From NCBI RefSeq assembly GCF_003260015.1, contig NZ_QCXS01000002.1, positions 2,170,001-2,234,000 of the forward strand: a DNA stretch of 64,000 nucleotides, in the 5' to 3' direction. The notes under the pieces were generated by a model. That model was not told the DNA's origin. It searched no databases and worked only from the letters and a program-made list of their open reading frames with translations. This document shows, piece by piece, positions 8,749 to 18,270 of this stretch (position 1 is its first letter; every line of letters begins with the position of its first letter). Origin of the DNA: Nakamurella deserti. GTDB lineage: Bacteria; Actinomycetota; Actinomycetes; Mycobacteriales; Nakamurellaceae. The position numbers were made by a program, and so were the translations under genes.

Positions 8749-9501
8749 ATGCAGACATCACCGGACGGTTCGACCCGTCGCGCGCCGGGTTCGGCGCTGT
8801 CCATCGCCGAGCGCCTCCGCAGCGCCTCGGAACGTCCCGCCCCGGCCGAGACGGTCGGCGCGCTCATCGTCATCGCCGTGGAACTGGACGCCTGCGACTC
8901 GGTCGGTGTCGTCGGCGCGGTGGGTGCACCGTCGGGTCGCGCGGTGGCACCCGCGCTGGCCACCGACGATCTCGCCGCGGACGCGGACCGCGCCCAGTGC
9001 GAGCGGGCTGACGGCCCGTCCCTGGCGGCGATGCGCAGCGGGCGACCCGTCATCGCCGTGGATCTCGACGCCGATCCGGCCTGGGCCGACGCCTGCGCAC
9101 CCGCTCCGGTCGGCGCCCTGCTGGCGGTGCCCCTCGATCCGGGAAACCCGCTCGGGGCTCTCACCCTCTACTCCCGCGCACCGCGTGACTTCAGCGACGA
9201 GGACCGCGCGCTCGCCGAGACCCTCGCCGCGCACGTGTGCGTCGCGCTGCGACACGGCGACGCCATCGACACGCTCCGACGCGCCGTCGACTCGCGGACG
9301 GTGATCGGCCAGGCGCAGGGCATCCTGATGGAGCGGCACCGCATCACCGCCGCCGACGCCTTCGCCGCACTGGTCCGGTGCTCCCAGAACCGGAACGTGA
9401 AGCTGGCCGTCCTCGCCCAGGAGCTGACGGCCACCGGGACGGTCGACGGCCTGGCCACCGCGCTCGGACGACTGTCCCCCGGGGCCACGCCCGGCGCCTG
9501 A
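8749..9501 (+). CDS. GAF and ANTAR domain-containing regulator
   Basis: A 250-residue protein with a GAF-like sensor domain (about residues 20-180; the core strand GALLAVPLDPGNPLGALTLY is typical) followed by an ANTAR RNA-binding domain. ANTAR is recognised by VIGQAQGILMERHRITAADA and the following A-F-x-x-L-v-R-x-S-Q-N-R-N-x-K helix. ANTAR proteins act as antiterminators by binding paired hexaloop hairpins in nascent RNA; the GAF part would sense a signal. ATG 8749 was chosen over the in-frame ATG 8665 because the 28 extra residues are low-complexity Arg/Gly sequence. It stands alone on the plus strand between the exopolysaccharide operon and tuf. Its RNA targets are unknown. Confidence 0.85.
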   Translation: MQTSPDGSTRRAPGSALSIAERLRSASERPAPAETVGALIVIAVELDACDSVGVVGAVGAPSGRAVAPALATDDLAADADRAQCERADGPSLAAMRSGRPVIAVDLDADPAWADACAPAPVGALLAVPLDPGNPLGALTLYSRAPRDFSDEDRALAETLAAHVCVALRHGDAIDTLRRAVDSRTVIGQAQGILMERHRITAADAFAALVRCSQNRNVKLAVLAQELTATGTVDGLATALGRLSPGATPGA

Positions 9502-9991
9502 GCACCGCACCGGAACCACGCTCGCCCCGGCCGGCACCCAGCCCCCGAGTACCGGGCGGGAGCGACCGTCCCCCGCTCTACGCCCCGCGACCCGGGCAGC
9601 CGGGTCGGTCCGGTCCGCTCCTCACCGGCGCGAGGTACAGGCCTGGACGGGGCCCCGAAGGCCTCCGGGACACCGGTACCGCCGTCGCTCACACCATCGG
9701 CTTTCGCACCGGCCGGGCCGTCCACCCCCGCGAGGAGGCCTGGCAGTCGACGTCCATCCGACCCGGCCCCGGGTACCGGCCCTGAGGTCATCCGCCGTCG
9801 CGAAACGCCCCCTGTGCCCGTCACACCCGCCGCCGGCGGCAGTCGGCTCGCGCCCACCGGGTGCCCGACCGTCGGAGCGCACCGCCCGGCACTGCAGGCG
9901 TCAGGCGACCGGTTCCCGCTGTGTCGGCGCATCCACGCCCGCGGCGGTGACGGCCGGCCGACCGCGGCACGGAAGACCCCGGAACGCCGAA
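9502..9991. other. Intergenic region, no gene recognised
   Basis: About 490 bases between the convergent GAF-ANTAR gene and tuf. Several open frames cross it on both strands, but their translations are Pro/Arg/Gly-rich with no motif. I see no RNA gene or repeat here apart from the tuf terminator that follows. Confidence 0.4.
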
Positions 9992-10019
9992 AGACCCCGG
10001 ACCCGAAGGCCCGGGGTCT
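9992..10019 (-). terminator. Terminator hairpin downstream of tuf
   Basis: A perfect 9-bp inverted repeat (AGACCCCGG at 9992-10000, CCGGGGTCT at 10011-10019) with a 10-base loop lies 57 bases past the tuf stop. No clear U-tract follows, as is common for actinobacterial terminators. Confidence 0.6.
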
Positions 10020-10075
10020 CCCGAGGTGATGCGGCGGCCGGCGGACCGGCCTTCCGTCCCAGAGGACGGAGTGGA

Positions 10076-11266
10076 CTACTTGACGATCTTCGTGACCGAG
10101 CCGGCGCCGACGGTGCGGCCACCCTCACGGATCGCGAAGCGCAGGCCGTCCTCGATGGCGATCGGCTGGATGAGCTTCACGACCATCTCGGTGGTGTCGC
10201 CCGGCATGACCATCTCGGTGCCCTCGGGCAGCGAGACGACGCCGGTGACGTCGGTGGTGCGGAAGAAGAACTGCGGGCGGTAGTTGTTGAAGAAGGGGGT
10301 GTGACGCCCGCCCTCGTCCTTGCCCAGGATGTAGACCTGAGCCTCGAACTCGGTGTGCGGGGTGATCGAACCCGGCTTCACGACGACCTGGCCGCGCTCG
10401 ACGTCCTCGCGCTTGGTGCCACGCAGCAGCAGACCGGCGTTGTCGCCCGCCTGAGCCGAGTCGAGCAGCTTGCGGAACATCTCGATGCCCGTGACCGTGG
10501 TGGTCGAGGACTTCTCCTTGATGCCGACGATCTCGACGGTGGAGTTCACGTTGATGGTGCCGCGCTCGACCTTGCCGGTCACGACGGTGCCACGACCGGT
10601 GATGGTGAAGACGTCCTCGATCGGCATCAGGAACGGCTTGTCGGTGTCGCGCTCCGGCTCCGGAACGGACTCGTCGACGGCGTTCATCAGCTCGACGATG
10701 GACTCGACCCACTTCGGGTCACCCTCGAGGGCCTTCAGACCGGAGACACGCACGACCGGCGCGTCCTCGTCGAACTCCTGCGACGCGAGCAGCTCGCGGA
10801 CCTCGAGCTCGACGAGCTCCAGGATCTCCTCGTCGTCGACCATGTCGGACTTGTTCAGCGCGACCAGGATGTAGGGCACGCCGACCTGGCGGGCCAGGAG
10901 CACGTGCTCCTTGGTCTGCGGCATCGGGCCGTCGGTGGCGGCGACGACGAGGATCGCGCCGTCCATCTGCGCGGCACCGGTGATCATGTTCTTGATGTAG
11001 TCGGCGTGGCCGGGGGCGTCGACGTGCGCGTAGTGACGCTTCTCGGTCGAGTACTCGACGTGCGCGATGTTGATGGTGATGCCGCGCTGGCGCTCCTCGG
11101 GAGCCTTGTCGATCTGGTCGAACGCCGACGCGGTGTTGATGGCCGGGTACTTGTCGGCCAGGACCTTGGTGATGGCCGCGGTCAACGTGGTCTTGCCATG
11201 GTCGACGTGACCGATGGTGCCGATGTTGACGTGCGGCTTGCTGCGATCGAACTTTGCCTTCGCCAC
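10076..11266 (-). CDS. tuf: Translation elongation factor Tu
   Basis: EF-Tu, 396 residues, the usual length. It delivers aminoacyl-tRNA to the ribosomal A site with GTP hydrolysis. The G-domain motifs are present: GHVDHGKTT (19-27), DAPGHADY and NKSD, then the beta-barrel domains ending in [14 protein letters not shown]. It starts with GTG at 11266, preceded by AGGAGG at a spacing of eight. One residue to note is Gly in [10 protein letters not shown], where Ala is common in other EF-Tu proteins. It is last in the rpsL-rpsG-fusA-tuf series but separated from fusA by 423 bases holding two palindromic repeats, so it may also be transcribed on its own. Confidence 0.98.
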   Translation of the reverse strand: MAKAKFDRSKPHVNIGTIGHVDHGKTTLTAAITKVLADKYPAINTASAFDQIDKAPEERQRGITINIAHVEYSTEKRHYAHVDAPGHADYIKNMITGAAQMDGAILVVAATDGPMPQTKEHVLLARQVGVPYILVALNKSDMVDDEEILELVELEVRELLASQEFDEDAPVVRVSGLKALEGDPKWVESIVELMNAVDESVPEPERDTDKPFLMPIEDVFTITGRGTVVTGKVERGTINVNSTVEIVGIKEKSSTTTVTGIEMFRKLLDSAQAGDNAGLLLRGTKREDVERGQVVVKPGSITPHTEFEAQVYILGKDEGGRHTPFFNNYRPQFFFRTTDVTGVVSLPEGTEMVMPGDTTEMVVKLIQPIAIEDGLRFAIREGGRTVGAGSVTKIVK

Positions 11267-11440
11267 TGCTGTGTCCTCCTCGGACTGATCTGTTGGTGCC
11301 CCACGAGTTTCAGAGGCCCGTGGAACTTGTTACTCGTGCCAGCGGAGGACCGCAGACACAAACCTGTAAGAGCTTAGTGCGTGATCCGCGGTCCGGTGAC
11401 CTCAGCGGCGGATTGCCGCGAGATCACCCGACCCGGACCG

Positions 11441-11520
11441 TCACGCGCCGGTCGCCTTCGCTCTGCCTCTCGGCTCGGCGACCGGCGCGCTCCGGTCCTC
11501 GGTCGCCAGCGCGACCTGCG
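11441..11520. repeat. Palindromic repeat, copy A (fusA-tuf spacer)
   Basis: An 80-base element matching the one at 11605-11684 at 78 positions. It contains a perfect 13-bp inverted repeat (arms 11444-11456 and 11477-11489, CGCGCCGGTCGCC and its complement) with a 20-base loop. A second small hairpin follows (GGTCGC-cagc-GCGACC, 11501-11516). Its first 20 bases equal the last 20 bases of fusA including the stop codon. Confidence 0.8.
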
Positions 11521-11604
11521 TCACTGCCGAACTCCCGGGCGGATTCCGGACCTCGCTCGCTGGCGCTCGCTCGTGTCCTCATCCACCCTTCGTTCAGGAG
11601 TTCC

Positions 11605-11684
11605 TCACGCGCCGGTCGCCTTCGCGCTGCCTCTCGGCTCGGCGACCGGCGCGCTCCGGTCCTCGGTCGCTAGCGCGACCTGCG
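11605..11684. repeat. Palindromic repeat, copy B (fusA-tuf spacer)
   Basis: Second copy of the 80-base element, 164 bases from copy A in the same orientation. The 13-bp arms are 11608-11620 and 11641-11653. The right arm can also pair with the last coding bases of fusA (11693-11705), so the fusA stop codon itself can be drawn into a hairpin. The first 22 bases are identical to 11690-11711 at the fusA 3' end. Confidence 0.8.
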
Positions 11685-11689
11685 GTTCC

Positions 11690-13792
11690 TCACGCGCCGG
11701 TCGCCTTCGCGATGACTTCCTTGGCCACGTTGGCCGGAACCTCCGCGTAGGAGTCGAACACCATCGAGTACGACGCGCGGCCGGCGGTCTTGGACCGCAG
11801 GTCGCCCACGTAGCCGAACATCTCCGACAGCGGCACCAGGGCGGTGACCACACGGGCGCCGGAGCGCTCGTCCATGCCCTGGATCTGGCCACGGCGGGAG
11901 TTCAGGTCACCGATGACGTCACCCATGTTGTCCTCGGGCGTGACGACCTCGACGTTCATCATCGGCTCGAGCAGCACGGGCTTGGCCAACCGGGCGGCTT
12001 CCTTCATCGCGATGGAACCCGCGATCTTGAACGCCATCTCGGAGGAGTCGACCTCGTGGTAGGCACCGTCGACCAGGGTCAGCTTGACCCCGAGCATCGG
12101 GTAACCGGCGAGGATGCCGTACTGCAGCGCGTCCTGCGCACCGGCGTCGACCGACGGGATGTACTCCCGCGGGATGCGCCCACCGGTGACGGCGTTGACG
12201 AACTCGTAGGTCGCGCCCTTGTTCTCCTCGGCGGTCATGTCCAGCGGCTCGACCGTGATGAGGATCTTCGCGAACTGGCCGGAACCACCGGTCTGCTTCT
12301 TGTGCGTGTAGCCGTACTTCTCGACCGTGCCGCGGATGGTCTCGCGGTACGCGACCTGCGGCTTGCCGATGTTGGCCTCGACGTTGAACTCCCGCTTCAT
12401 GCGGTCGACCAGGATGTCCAGGTGCAGCTCGCCCATGCCGGAGATGACGGTCTGCCCGGTCTCCTCATCGTTCTTGACCTTGAACGTCGGATCCTCTTCG
12501 GCCAGCTTCTGGATCGCGGTGCCCAGCTTCTCCTGGTCGGCCTTGGTCTTCGGCTCGATGGCCACCGAGATGACCGGGTCCGGGAACGTCATGGACTCCA
12601 GGACGATCGGCTTCGCCGGGTCGGCCAGGGTGTCACCGGTGGTGGTCTGCTTCAGACCCATGACCGCGCAGATGTCGCCGGCGCCGACCGAGGCCAGCTC
12701 CTCACGCTTGTTGGCGTGCATCTGGTAGATCTTGCCGATGCGCTCCTTGCGGTCCTTGGTCGCGTTGGTGACCTGGGTGCCGGAGATGAGCTTGCCGGAG
12801 TAGACGCGGACGTAGGTGAGCTTGCCCAGGTGCGGGTCGGTGGCCACCTTGAACGCGAGACCGGAGAACGGCTCGTCGTCGCTGGGGAGCCGCTCGGCCG
12901 GGGTCTCGCCGTCGGTCAGGGTGCCGTGGGTCGCCCCGATGTCCAGCGGCGACGGCAGGTAGGCCACCACCGCGTCCAGCATCGGCTGCACGCCCTTGTT
13001 CTTGAACGCCGAGCCACACACGACCGGGTTCACCTTGCCGGCGATGGTCGCGCGGCGGATCGCGGCGTTGAGCTGCTCCAGGGAGAGCTCCTCGCCCGCG
13101 AGGTAGGCCTCCATGGCCTCGTCGTCGTTCTCCGAGATCGTCTCGATGAGACGCTCGCGCCACAGCTCGGCGTCCTCGGCCATGTCGGCCGGGATCTCCT
13201 CGACCGCGTAGTCCTCGCCCTTGGCGGTCTCGCCGCGCCAGGTCAGGGCCCGCATCTGCAGGAGGTCGACGACACCGATGAAGTCACCCTCGGCGCCGAT
13301 CGGCAGCTGCAGCACGGCGGGGGTCGCGTTCAGCCGGTCGATCATCATGTCGATGCAGCGGAAGAAGTTCGCACCGGTGCGGTCGAGCTTGTTGACGAAG
13401 CACATCCGCGGCACGTGGTACTTCTCGGCCTGACGCCAGACCTGCTCGGTCTGCGGCTCGACACCGGCGACCCCGTCGTACACCGCGACCGCGCCGTCGA
13501 GCACGCGCAGCGAGCGCTCCACCTCGACGGTGAAGTCGACGTGACCGGGGGTGTCGATGATGTTGATCTGGTGGTTCTTCCACGACGTGGTCGTCGCGGC
13601 GGAGGTGATGGTGATCCCCCGCTCCTGCTCCTGCTCCATCCAGTCCATGACGGCGGCACCTTCGTGCACCTCGCCGATCTTGTACGTGATGCCGGTGTAG
13701 AAGAGGATGCGCTCCGTCGTCGTGGTCTTACCCGCGTCGATGTGCGCCATGATGCCGATGTTGCGGACGCGATTGAGGTCCTTTGCAGCCAC
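11690..13792 (-). CDS. fusA: Translation elongation factor G
   Basis: EF-G, 700 residues, the standard length. It drives translocation of tRNA and mRNA on the ribosome using GTP. Motifs seen are G1 AHIDAGKTT (17-25), the switch I region [13 protein letters not shown]3 DTPGHVDF and G4 NKLD. Domain IV and V sequences ([19 protein letters not shown] and [19 protein letters not shown]) are intact. It starts with GTG at 13792 with a weak purine-rich site upstream. The last seven codons (ATGA-stop end) form the left arm of the palindromic repeat found twice downstream, which suggests that the gene end and the repeats share an origin. Confidence 0.98.
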   Translation of the reverse strand: MAAKDLNRVRNIGIMAHIDAGKTTTTERILFYTGITYKIGEVHEGAAVMDWMEQEQERGITITSAATTTSWKNHQINIIDTPGHVDFTVEVERSLRVLDGAVAVYDGVAGVEPQTEQVWRQAEKYHVPRMCFVNKLDRTGANFFRCIDMMIDRLNATPAVLQLPIGAEGDFIGVVDLLQMRALTWRGETAKGEDYAVEEIPADMAEDAELWRERLIETISENDDEAMEAYLAGEELSLEQLNAAIRRATIAGKVNPVVCGSAFKNKGVQPMLDAVVAYLPSPLDIGATHGTLTDGETPAERLPSDDEPFSGLAFKVATDPHLGKLTYVRVYSGKLISGTQVTNATKDRKERIGKIYQMHANKREELASVGAGDICAVMGLKQTTTGDTLADPAKPIVLESMTFPDPVISVAIEPKTKADQEKLGTAIQKLAEEDPTFKVKNDEETGQTVISGMGELHLDILVDRMKREFNVEANIGKPQVAYRETIRGTVEKYGYTHKKQTGGSGQFAKILITVEPLDMTAEENKGATYEFVNAVTGGRIPREYIPSVDAGAQDALQYGILAGYPMLGVKLTLVDGAYHEVDSSEMAFKIAGSIAMKEAARLAKPVLLEPMMNVEVVTPEDNMGDVIGDLNSRRGQIQGMDERSGARVVTALVPLSEMFGYVGDLRSKTAGRASYSMVFDSYAEVPANVAKEVIAKATGA

Positions 13793-13924
13793 GTGCTGTG
13801 TCTTCTCTCGTCAGTTCGAGCTTCTTGTACGACGTCTGTCCAGCGGTCCTGCCCGACGCAGGTGTACAACGCGGCGGGCCGGGGTCGGCATTCCTGGCGG
13901 AAGCCGCCCCCGGCCGGGCGTCGA

Positions 13925-14395
13925 CTACCAGCGGTAGTGCGAGAAGGCCTTGTTGCTCTCGGCCATCTTGTGGGTGTCCTCGCGGCGCTTGACCGCAGCA
14001 CCCAGACCGTTGCTGGCGTCCAGCAGCTCGTTCATGAGCCGGTCCTTCATGGTCTTCTCACGGCGGGCCTTGGAGTAGCCGACCAGCCAGCGCAGGGCCA
14101 GCGTGGTGGCGCGACCGGGCTTGACCTCGATCGGCACCTGGTAGGTGGCGCCACCGACACGACGGCTCTTGACCTCGAGCGTCGGCTTGACGTTGTCCAG
14201 CGCGCGCTTGAGCGTGACGACCGGATCGGTCTGGGTCTTCTCGCGGCAGCCCTCGAGGGCGCCGTAGACGATGGCCTGGGCCACCGAGCGCTTGCCGTCC
14301 AGCAGCACCTTGTTCACCAGCTGGGTGACCAACGGGGAGTGGTAGACGGGGTCGGCGACCAGCGGGCGCCGGGGAGCGGGTCCCTTGCGAGGCAT
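13925..14395 (-). CDS. rpsG: 30S ribosomal protein S7
   Basis: S7, 156 residues, starts [20 protein letters not shown] and ends FSHYRW. It binds the 3' major domain of 16S rRNA and starts assembly of the 30S head. The ATG overlaps the rpsL stop by one base (TAATG), and the GGAG-containing end of rpsL serves as ribosome binding site, so translation is coupled. In other bacteria S7 is the feedback repressor of the str operon; no matching site was identified here. Confidence 0.98.
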   Translation of the reverse strand: MPRKGPAPRRPLVADPVYHSPLVTQLVNKVLLDGKRSVAQAIVYGALEGCREKTQTDPVVTLKRALDNVKPTLEVKSRRVGGATYQVPIEVKPGRATTLALRWLVGYSKARREKTMKDRLMNELLDASNGLGAAVKRREDTHKMAESNKAFSHYRW

Positions 14396-14769
14396 TAGCT
14401 CTTCTCCTTCTTGGCGCCGTAGCGGCTGCGGGCCTGCTTGCGCTTCTTGACACCCTGGGTGTCGAGCGAGCCGCGGATGATCTTGTAGCGGACACCGGGG
14501 AGGTCCTTCACCCGGCCGCCGCGGACGAGCACGATGGAGTGCTCCTGCAGGTTGTGGCCCTCGCCGGGGATGTACGCGGTGACCTCGGTGCTGGAGGTCA
14601 GGCGGACGCGGGCGACCTTGCGGAGCGCGGAGTTCGGCTTCTTCGGGGTGGTGGTGTACACGCGGGTGCACACGCCGCGGCGCTGCGGCGAACCCTTCAG
14701 GGCCGGGGTCTTGGTCTTGGAGACCTTGTCCGTGCGGCCCTTGCGGACCAGCTGTTGGATCGTTGGCAT
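14395..14769 (-). CDS. rpsL: 30S ribosomal protein S12
   Basis: S12, 124 residues, a decoding-centre protein that guards tRNA selection. The start ATG 14769 gives [20 protein letters not shown]. Lys43 (in TTTPKKPNS) and Lys88 (in [10 protein letters not shown]), whose substitution causes streptomycin resistance in other bacteria, are wild type here. It is the first gene of the str operon, about 210 bases downstream of the promoter at 14985-15013. Confidence 0.98.
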   Translation of the reverse strand: MPTIQQLVRKGRTDKVSKTKTPALKGSPQRRGVCTRVYTTTPKKPNSALRKVARVRLTSSTEVTAYIPGEGHNLQEHSIVLVRGGRVKDLPGVRYKIIRGSLDTQGVKKRKQARSRYGAKKEKS

Positions 14770-14984
14770 GGAGCTGGGTACTTCCTTCTCACTCGTTGGC
14801 TTGGTACTCGAATCGGCGGCCGTCGGCCCCCGACGTCGGGCGTGTCGCGCACCGGGAGGACCCGGTGACGCACCCGCCTGTGCAACGCTGGTGCTCGCGC
14901 GCGACCCCGATCGCCGCCCGTTTCCGGACAGGTCTGGACGCACACGAACGGCCCGGCGTGAAACTGCATCCGGGCCGACCACCG

Positions 14985-15013
14985 ATGTTATCAGCCGGGG
15001 CGCTTCGTCTCAA
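14985..15013 (-). promoter_or_regulatory. Promoter of the rpsL-rpsG-fusA operon
   Basis: On the minus strand TTGAGA (15008-15013) and TAACAT (14985-14990) are separated by exactly 17 bases, close to the housekeeping sigma consensus. The predicted leader of about 210 bases begins with a 7-bp hairpin (arms 14950-14956 and 14970-14976). The whole gene-free stretch 14770-15091 is accounted for by this promoter and leader. Confidence 0.65.
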
Positions 15014-15091
15014 TCCGATCACGCAGTGCAACCGCGGCTGACGGCCGTGCGGGCGCTCCCCCGGGCCGCCGGCGCCGGGGCTGAGCAGCGG

Positions 15092-15784
15092 TCAGCGCCC
15101 ACCGTCGGTGTGCGTCGCCCCGGGACCGTCCGCAGCAGCGGGAGAAGCGACGGCCGGGGATCCACCCGACGGGCCCGACGACCACAGGTCACCCAGCGGC
15201 GGCGCGGACGAGTGTCCCGGGACGCGGGCACCCAGCGCGGAGGAGAACGGCTCCGGCACCAGCTGCAACCGCGCGATGATCTCGGCGGCGAGCTGCGCGG
15301 GCGGCCGCCCGACGTCCACCACGAGCACGTTCTCGTCGGGCCCCGGCGGCTCCAGAGTGGCGATCTGGGTGTCCAGCAGGCTCGGCGGCATGAAGTGGTC
15401 GAGCCGGCTCGCGAGCCGCTGGCCGATCTGGTCCCGGGAGCCGGCCAGGTGCACGAACACCACGTCCGGTCCGCGCATCACGTCGCGGTAGATGCGCTTG
15501 AGCGCCGAGCAGGTGATGATGCCCGGGATGCCGGCCATCGTGTGCTCGGTGATCCAGGCGGACACGATGTCCAGCCAGGGCCACCGGTCCTCGTCGGTCA
15601 ACGGATGCCCGGCGTGCATCTTCTCGACGTTGGCCGCGGGGTGCAGGTCGTCGCCCTCGGCCAGATCCCAGCCGAGCTGCCCGGCCAGGATGCCCGCGAC
15701 GGTCGACTTGCCGGAGCCGGACACCCCCATGATCACCAGCACCGGCTGCTGGGTGCGTGCGGTCCGGTCGTCGGGGACGGTCAT
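15092..15784 (-). CDS. gntK: Gluconokinase
   Basis: A 230-residue P-loop kinase of the GntK family, which phosphorylates D-gluconate to 6-phosphogluconate. The P-loop is GVSGSGKST (residues 20-28). LAEGDDLHPAANVEKMHAGH is the family signature around the substrate, and TCSALKRIYRD and HLAGSRDQIGQRLASRLDHF follow in the usual order. The core ends near residue 175; about 50 further residues rich in Pro, Ser, Gly and Ala are not typical of the family. It starts one base after the gntP stop, so transporter and kinase form one operon. Confidence 0.92.
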   Translation of the reverse strand: MTVPDDRTARTQQPVLVIMGVSGSGKSTVAGILAGQLGWDLAEGDDLHPAANVEKMHAGHPLTDEDRWPWLDIVSAWITEHTMAGIPGIITCSALKRIYRDVMRGPDVVFVHLAGSRDQIGQRLASRLDHFMPPSLLDTQIATLEPPGPDENVLVVDVGRPPAQLAAEIIARLQLVPEPFSSALGARVPGHSSAPPLGDLWSSGPSGGSPAVASPAAADGPGATHTDGGR

Positions 15785-15785
15785 G

Positions 15786-17183
15786 TCAGATCACCAGGTT
15801 CAGCAGCAGGACACCGACCAGGCTGACGACGGAGATGATGCACTCCATCACGGTCCAGGTCTTGAGCGTCTGCGCGACGCTCATCCCCATGAACTCCTTG
15901 ACCAGCCAGAACCCGGCGTCGTTGACGTGGGACAGGAACAGCGAACCGGCGCCGATGACCAGCACCATGAGGGCGACCGTACCGCTGGGCAGCGTCTCCG
16001 CAACCGGGGCGAGGATGCCGGCGGCCGTGGTGATCGCGACGGTGGCCGATCCGGTCGCGACCCGGATGAGCACGGCCACGAACCAGGCCAGGATCAGCAC
16101 CGAGACCCCGCTGCCGGAGACGGCCCGGGAGATGACCTCCCCGATCCCGGTGTCGATGATGACCTGTTTGAGGCCGCCACCGGCGCCGACGATGAGCAGG
16201 ATGCCGGCGATCGGCGGCAGCGAGGTCTCCAACGACTTCGCGACCGCGGCGCGGTTCATCCGGCCGCCGCGCGCCAGCACCAGGATGCCGACCACGACGG
16301 CGATGCCGAGCGCCACGGTGGGCGTGCCGAGGAAGTCCAGGACGCCCTTGAGGCCGCCCTCGGCGTCGGGGGCGATGACGTCGGCGAACGCCCGGGCCAG
16401 CATCAGGATCACCGGCAGCAGCACGCAGAACAGTGCGGCGACGAAGGTGGGCCGCGGCCGGGAGGACGGGTTCTCACCGTGGTCCTCGGCCGTTTCGAAC
16501 AGCGCCGGGACCGGCACATCGGCCCAGCGGGCGGCGTAGCGGGAGAACAGCGGGCCGGCGATGATGACCGTCGGGATGGCGACCACGATGCCCAGCGCCA
16601 GGGTGAGTCCGAGGTTGGCGTTCAGCGCGGTGATCGCGACCAGCGGGCCGGGGTGCGGCGGCACGAGACCGTGCATCACCGACAGGCCGGCCAGTGTCGG
16701 GACGGCCACCCGCATCAGCGGCAACCCGGAGCGGCGGGCCACCAGGATGATCACCGGCATGAGCAGCACCAGGCCGACCTCGAAGAACATCGGCAACCCG
16801 ATGAGCGCGCCGACGGCGGCCATCGTCCACGGCAGCGCCTTCGCGCTGGACCGCCCGACGATGGTGTCCACGATCCGGTCGGCGCCGCCGGAGTCGGCGA
16901 GCAGCTTGCCGAACATGGCCCCGAAGCCGACCAGGATGCCCACGCTGGCCATGGTGTTGCCGAAACCGGTGGCGAAGCTCGCGACGGACTTCCCGCCGCC
17001 CAGATTGGCGGCCATGCCCAGTCCGACCGCACCCAGCGCGAGCGACAGGAACGGGTTCACCTTCAGCCAGGTGATCAGCACGATGATCAGCGCGATGCCC
17101 GCGAGACCGGCGATCACGAGCTGGGTGTCACCGGCACTGGGCACGATGGGTGCCGCAGCGGCGACGAACGATGGTGCGCTCAC
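15786..17183 (-). CDS. gntP: Gluconate:H+ symporter (GntP family)
   Basis: A 465-residue membrane protein with about 12-14 hydrophobic segments, of the GntP family of gluconate/2-keto-3-deoxygluconate permeases. Characteristic stretches are GFGNTMASVGILVGFGAMFG, MHGLVPPHPGPLVAITAL, RVATGSATVAITTAAGILAP and LSHVNDAGFWLVKEF. It starts with GTG at 17183 behind AAGGGAGAG. It is divergent from a GntR-type regulator with 177 bases between them, and it is followed directly by gntK, so gluconate (or a close aldonate) is the likely substrate. Confidence 0.92.
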   Translation of the reverse strand: MSAPSFVAAAAPIVPSAGDTQLVIAGLAGIALIIVLITWLKVNPFLSLALGAVGLGMAANLGGGKSVASFATGFGNTMASVGILVGFGAMFGKLLADSGGADRIVDTIVGRSSAKALPWTMAAVGALIGLPMFFEVGLVLLMPVIILVARRSGLPLMRVAVPTLAGLSVMHGLVPPHPGPLVAITALNANLGLTLALGIVVAIPTVIIAGPLFSRYAARWADVPVPALFETAEDHGENPSSRPRPTFVAALFCVLLPVILMLARAFADVIAPDAEGGLKGVLDFLGTPTVALGIAVVVGILVLARGGRMNRAAVAKSLETSLPPIAGILLIVGAGGGLKQVIIDTGIGEVISRAVSGSGVSVLILAWFVAVLIRVATGSATVAITTAAGILAPVAETLPSGTVALMVLVIGAGSLFLSHVNDAGFWLVKEFMGMSVAQTLKTWTVMECIISVVSLVGVLLLNLVI

Positions 17184-17270
17184 AACTCTCCCTTGAGTTC
17201 TGCCGGCCGGGCCGGCGGCGGTGGCATCTCCGGACGCGTCTCGGACGATCGACGAATAAGCTCACTCTGA

Positions 17271-17322
17271 CGCATTCACATGCTCTACACAAGACTCTGC
17301 GGCGATAAGTATGGTGAATGCG
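17271..17322. promoter_or_regulatory. Candidate GntR operator pair in the gntP-gntR spacer
   Basis: CGCATTCAC (17271-17279) and its exact reverse complement GTGAATGCG (17314-17322) form an inverted repeat of 9-base arms in the divergent spacer. The second arm lies between the -35 and -10 elements of the gntP promoter described separately. A GntR/FCD repressor binding both arms would block gntP. The assignment is an inference from position and symmetry. Confidence 0.45.
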
Positions 17323-17333
17323 GACTTCCGCAA
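17306..17333 (-). promoter_or_regulatory. Candidate gntP promoter
   Basis: TTGCGG (17328-17333) and TACTTA (17306-17311) on the minus strand are spaced by 16 bases, about 125 bases before the gntP start. One arm of the 9-base inverted repeat sits within the spacer. Confidence 0.4.
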
Positions 17334-17360
17334 CCGGGCCGTGAGACATACGTAGGATGA

Positions 17361-18227
17361 GTGCCACCGGAACAGCCATCCACTCCCGGCGAAACGGACG
17401 ACGCCATGACCCCGCCGCCCACCGGCCGCGCGACGGAGGCCGCCGCCACAGCGCCTCCCGTTGATGTCGCGCCGTACGCACAGCTCCACGACACCGTCAT
17501 CGAGACCCTCGGTTCGGAGATCGTGACCGGCGTGCTGCCGGCGGGCAGCGTCGTGGGCGCGGACGAACTGGCGGCCCGCCTCGGGGTGTCGCGCACCGTC
17601 GTCCGCGAGGCCACCCGCGTCCTGGAGTCGGTCAACCTGATCCGCGTGCGGCGCAAGGTCGGCATCACCGTGCTGCCCGCCGACGCGTGGAGTCCCTACG
17701 ACCCCAACGTCATCCGCTGGCGGCTCGCCGGCCCCGACCGTTACGAGCACCTCAACGCGCTCAGCGAACTGCGGTCCGCGGTGGAACCGCTGGCGGCCCG
17801 GCTGGCCGCCCGGCAGGCGACCCCCGAGCAGTGCGGGGCCCTCACCGCCGCGGTGATCGGGATGTCGGCCACCGCCCGTGCCGCGAACTCCGAGGACTAC
17901 CTGCGCCACGACGCCGACTTCCACCGCACCCTGTTGGCCGCGTCCGGCAATCCGATGCTGCACGGCCTGCGGGACGTGGTGGTCGCCGTCCTCGAGGGCC
18001 GCACCGCGCACGCCCTGATGCCGCGGGTGGCCGAACCGGAGGCGGTGCGGCTGCACGGCGTGGTCGCCGCCAGCATCCAGGCGGGCGACCCCGAGGCCGC
18101 GGAGACCGCCATGCTGGCGATCGTGCGGGAGTCGAGCACGGCGGTGGAGACCGTGCGCGCGATGGAGACGCTGACCAACGCGGCGCAGGTCATCGGCGAG
18201 ATGGCGCGCGAGAACCTCTCGCGGTGA
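17361..18227 (+). CDS. GntR-family regulator, FadR/FCD subfamily
   Basis: A 288-residue repressor with an N-terminal winged helix (about residues 40-105; ADELAARLGVSRTVVREATR is the recognition region) and a C-terminal all-helical FCD ligand domain (about 120-270). The FCD domain keeps the metal-binding pattern D-x3-H (DADFHRTLL) and later histidines. FCD regulators commonly respond to sugar acids. Divergence from gntP-gntK makes gluconate or 6-phosphogluconate the likely ligand. The GTG at 17361 has AGGA just upstream; an in-frame ATG at 17406 without a visible ribosome site is an alternative start. Confidence 0.88.
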   Translation: MPPEQPSTPGETDDAMTPPPTGRATEAAATAPPVDVAPYAQLHDTVIETLGSEIVTGVLPAGSVVGADELAARLGVSRTVVREATRVLESVNLIRVRRKVGITVLPADAWSPYDPNVIRWRLAGPDRYEHLNALSELRSAVEPLAARLAARQATPEQCGALTAAVIGMSATARAANSEDYLRHDADFHRTLLAASGNPMLHGLRDVVVAVLEGRTAHALMPRVAEPEAVRLHGVVAASIQAGDPEAAETAMLAIVRESSTAVETVRAMETLTNAAQVIGEMARENLSR

Positions 18228-18270
18228 GCGTCCCTGGCGCGGCCCGGACGGCGGTGGCAGGCTCGACGAC

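Noticed and set aside
8387-8761. Small genes in the spacer between the BY-kinase and the GAF-ANTAR gene
   Set aside because: Frames on both strands of 80-124 codons lack ribosome sites, motifs or conserved composition.
9168-9932. A minus-strand open frame of 254 codons overlapping the GAF-ANTAR 3' end
   Set aside because: Half of it is antisense to the ANTAR domain and the rest shows no motif; codon pattern fits the opposite gene.
11381-14398. A plus-strand open frame of about 1000 codons opposite fusA and rpsG
   Set aside because: Same antisense bias effect; no recognisable domain and no ribosome binding site.
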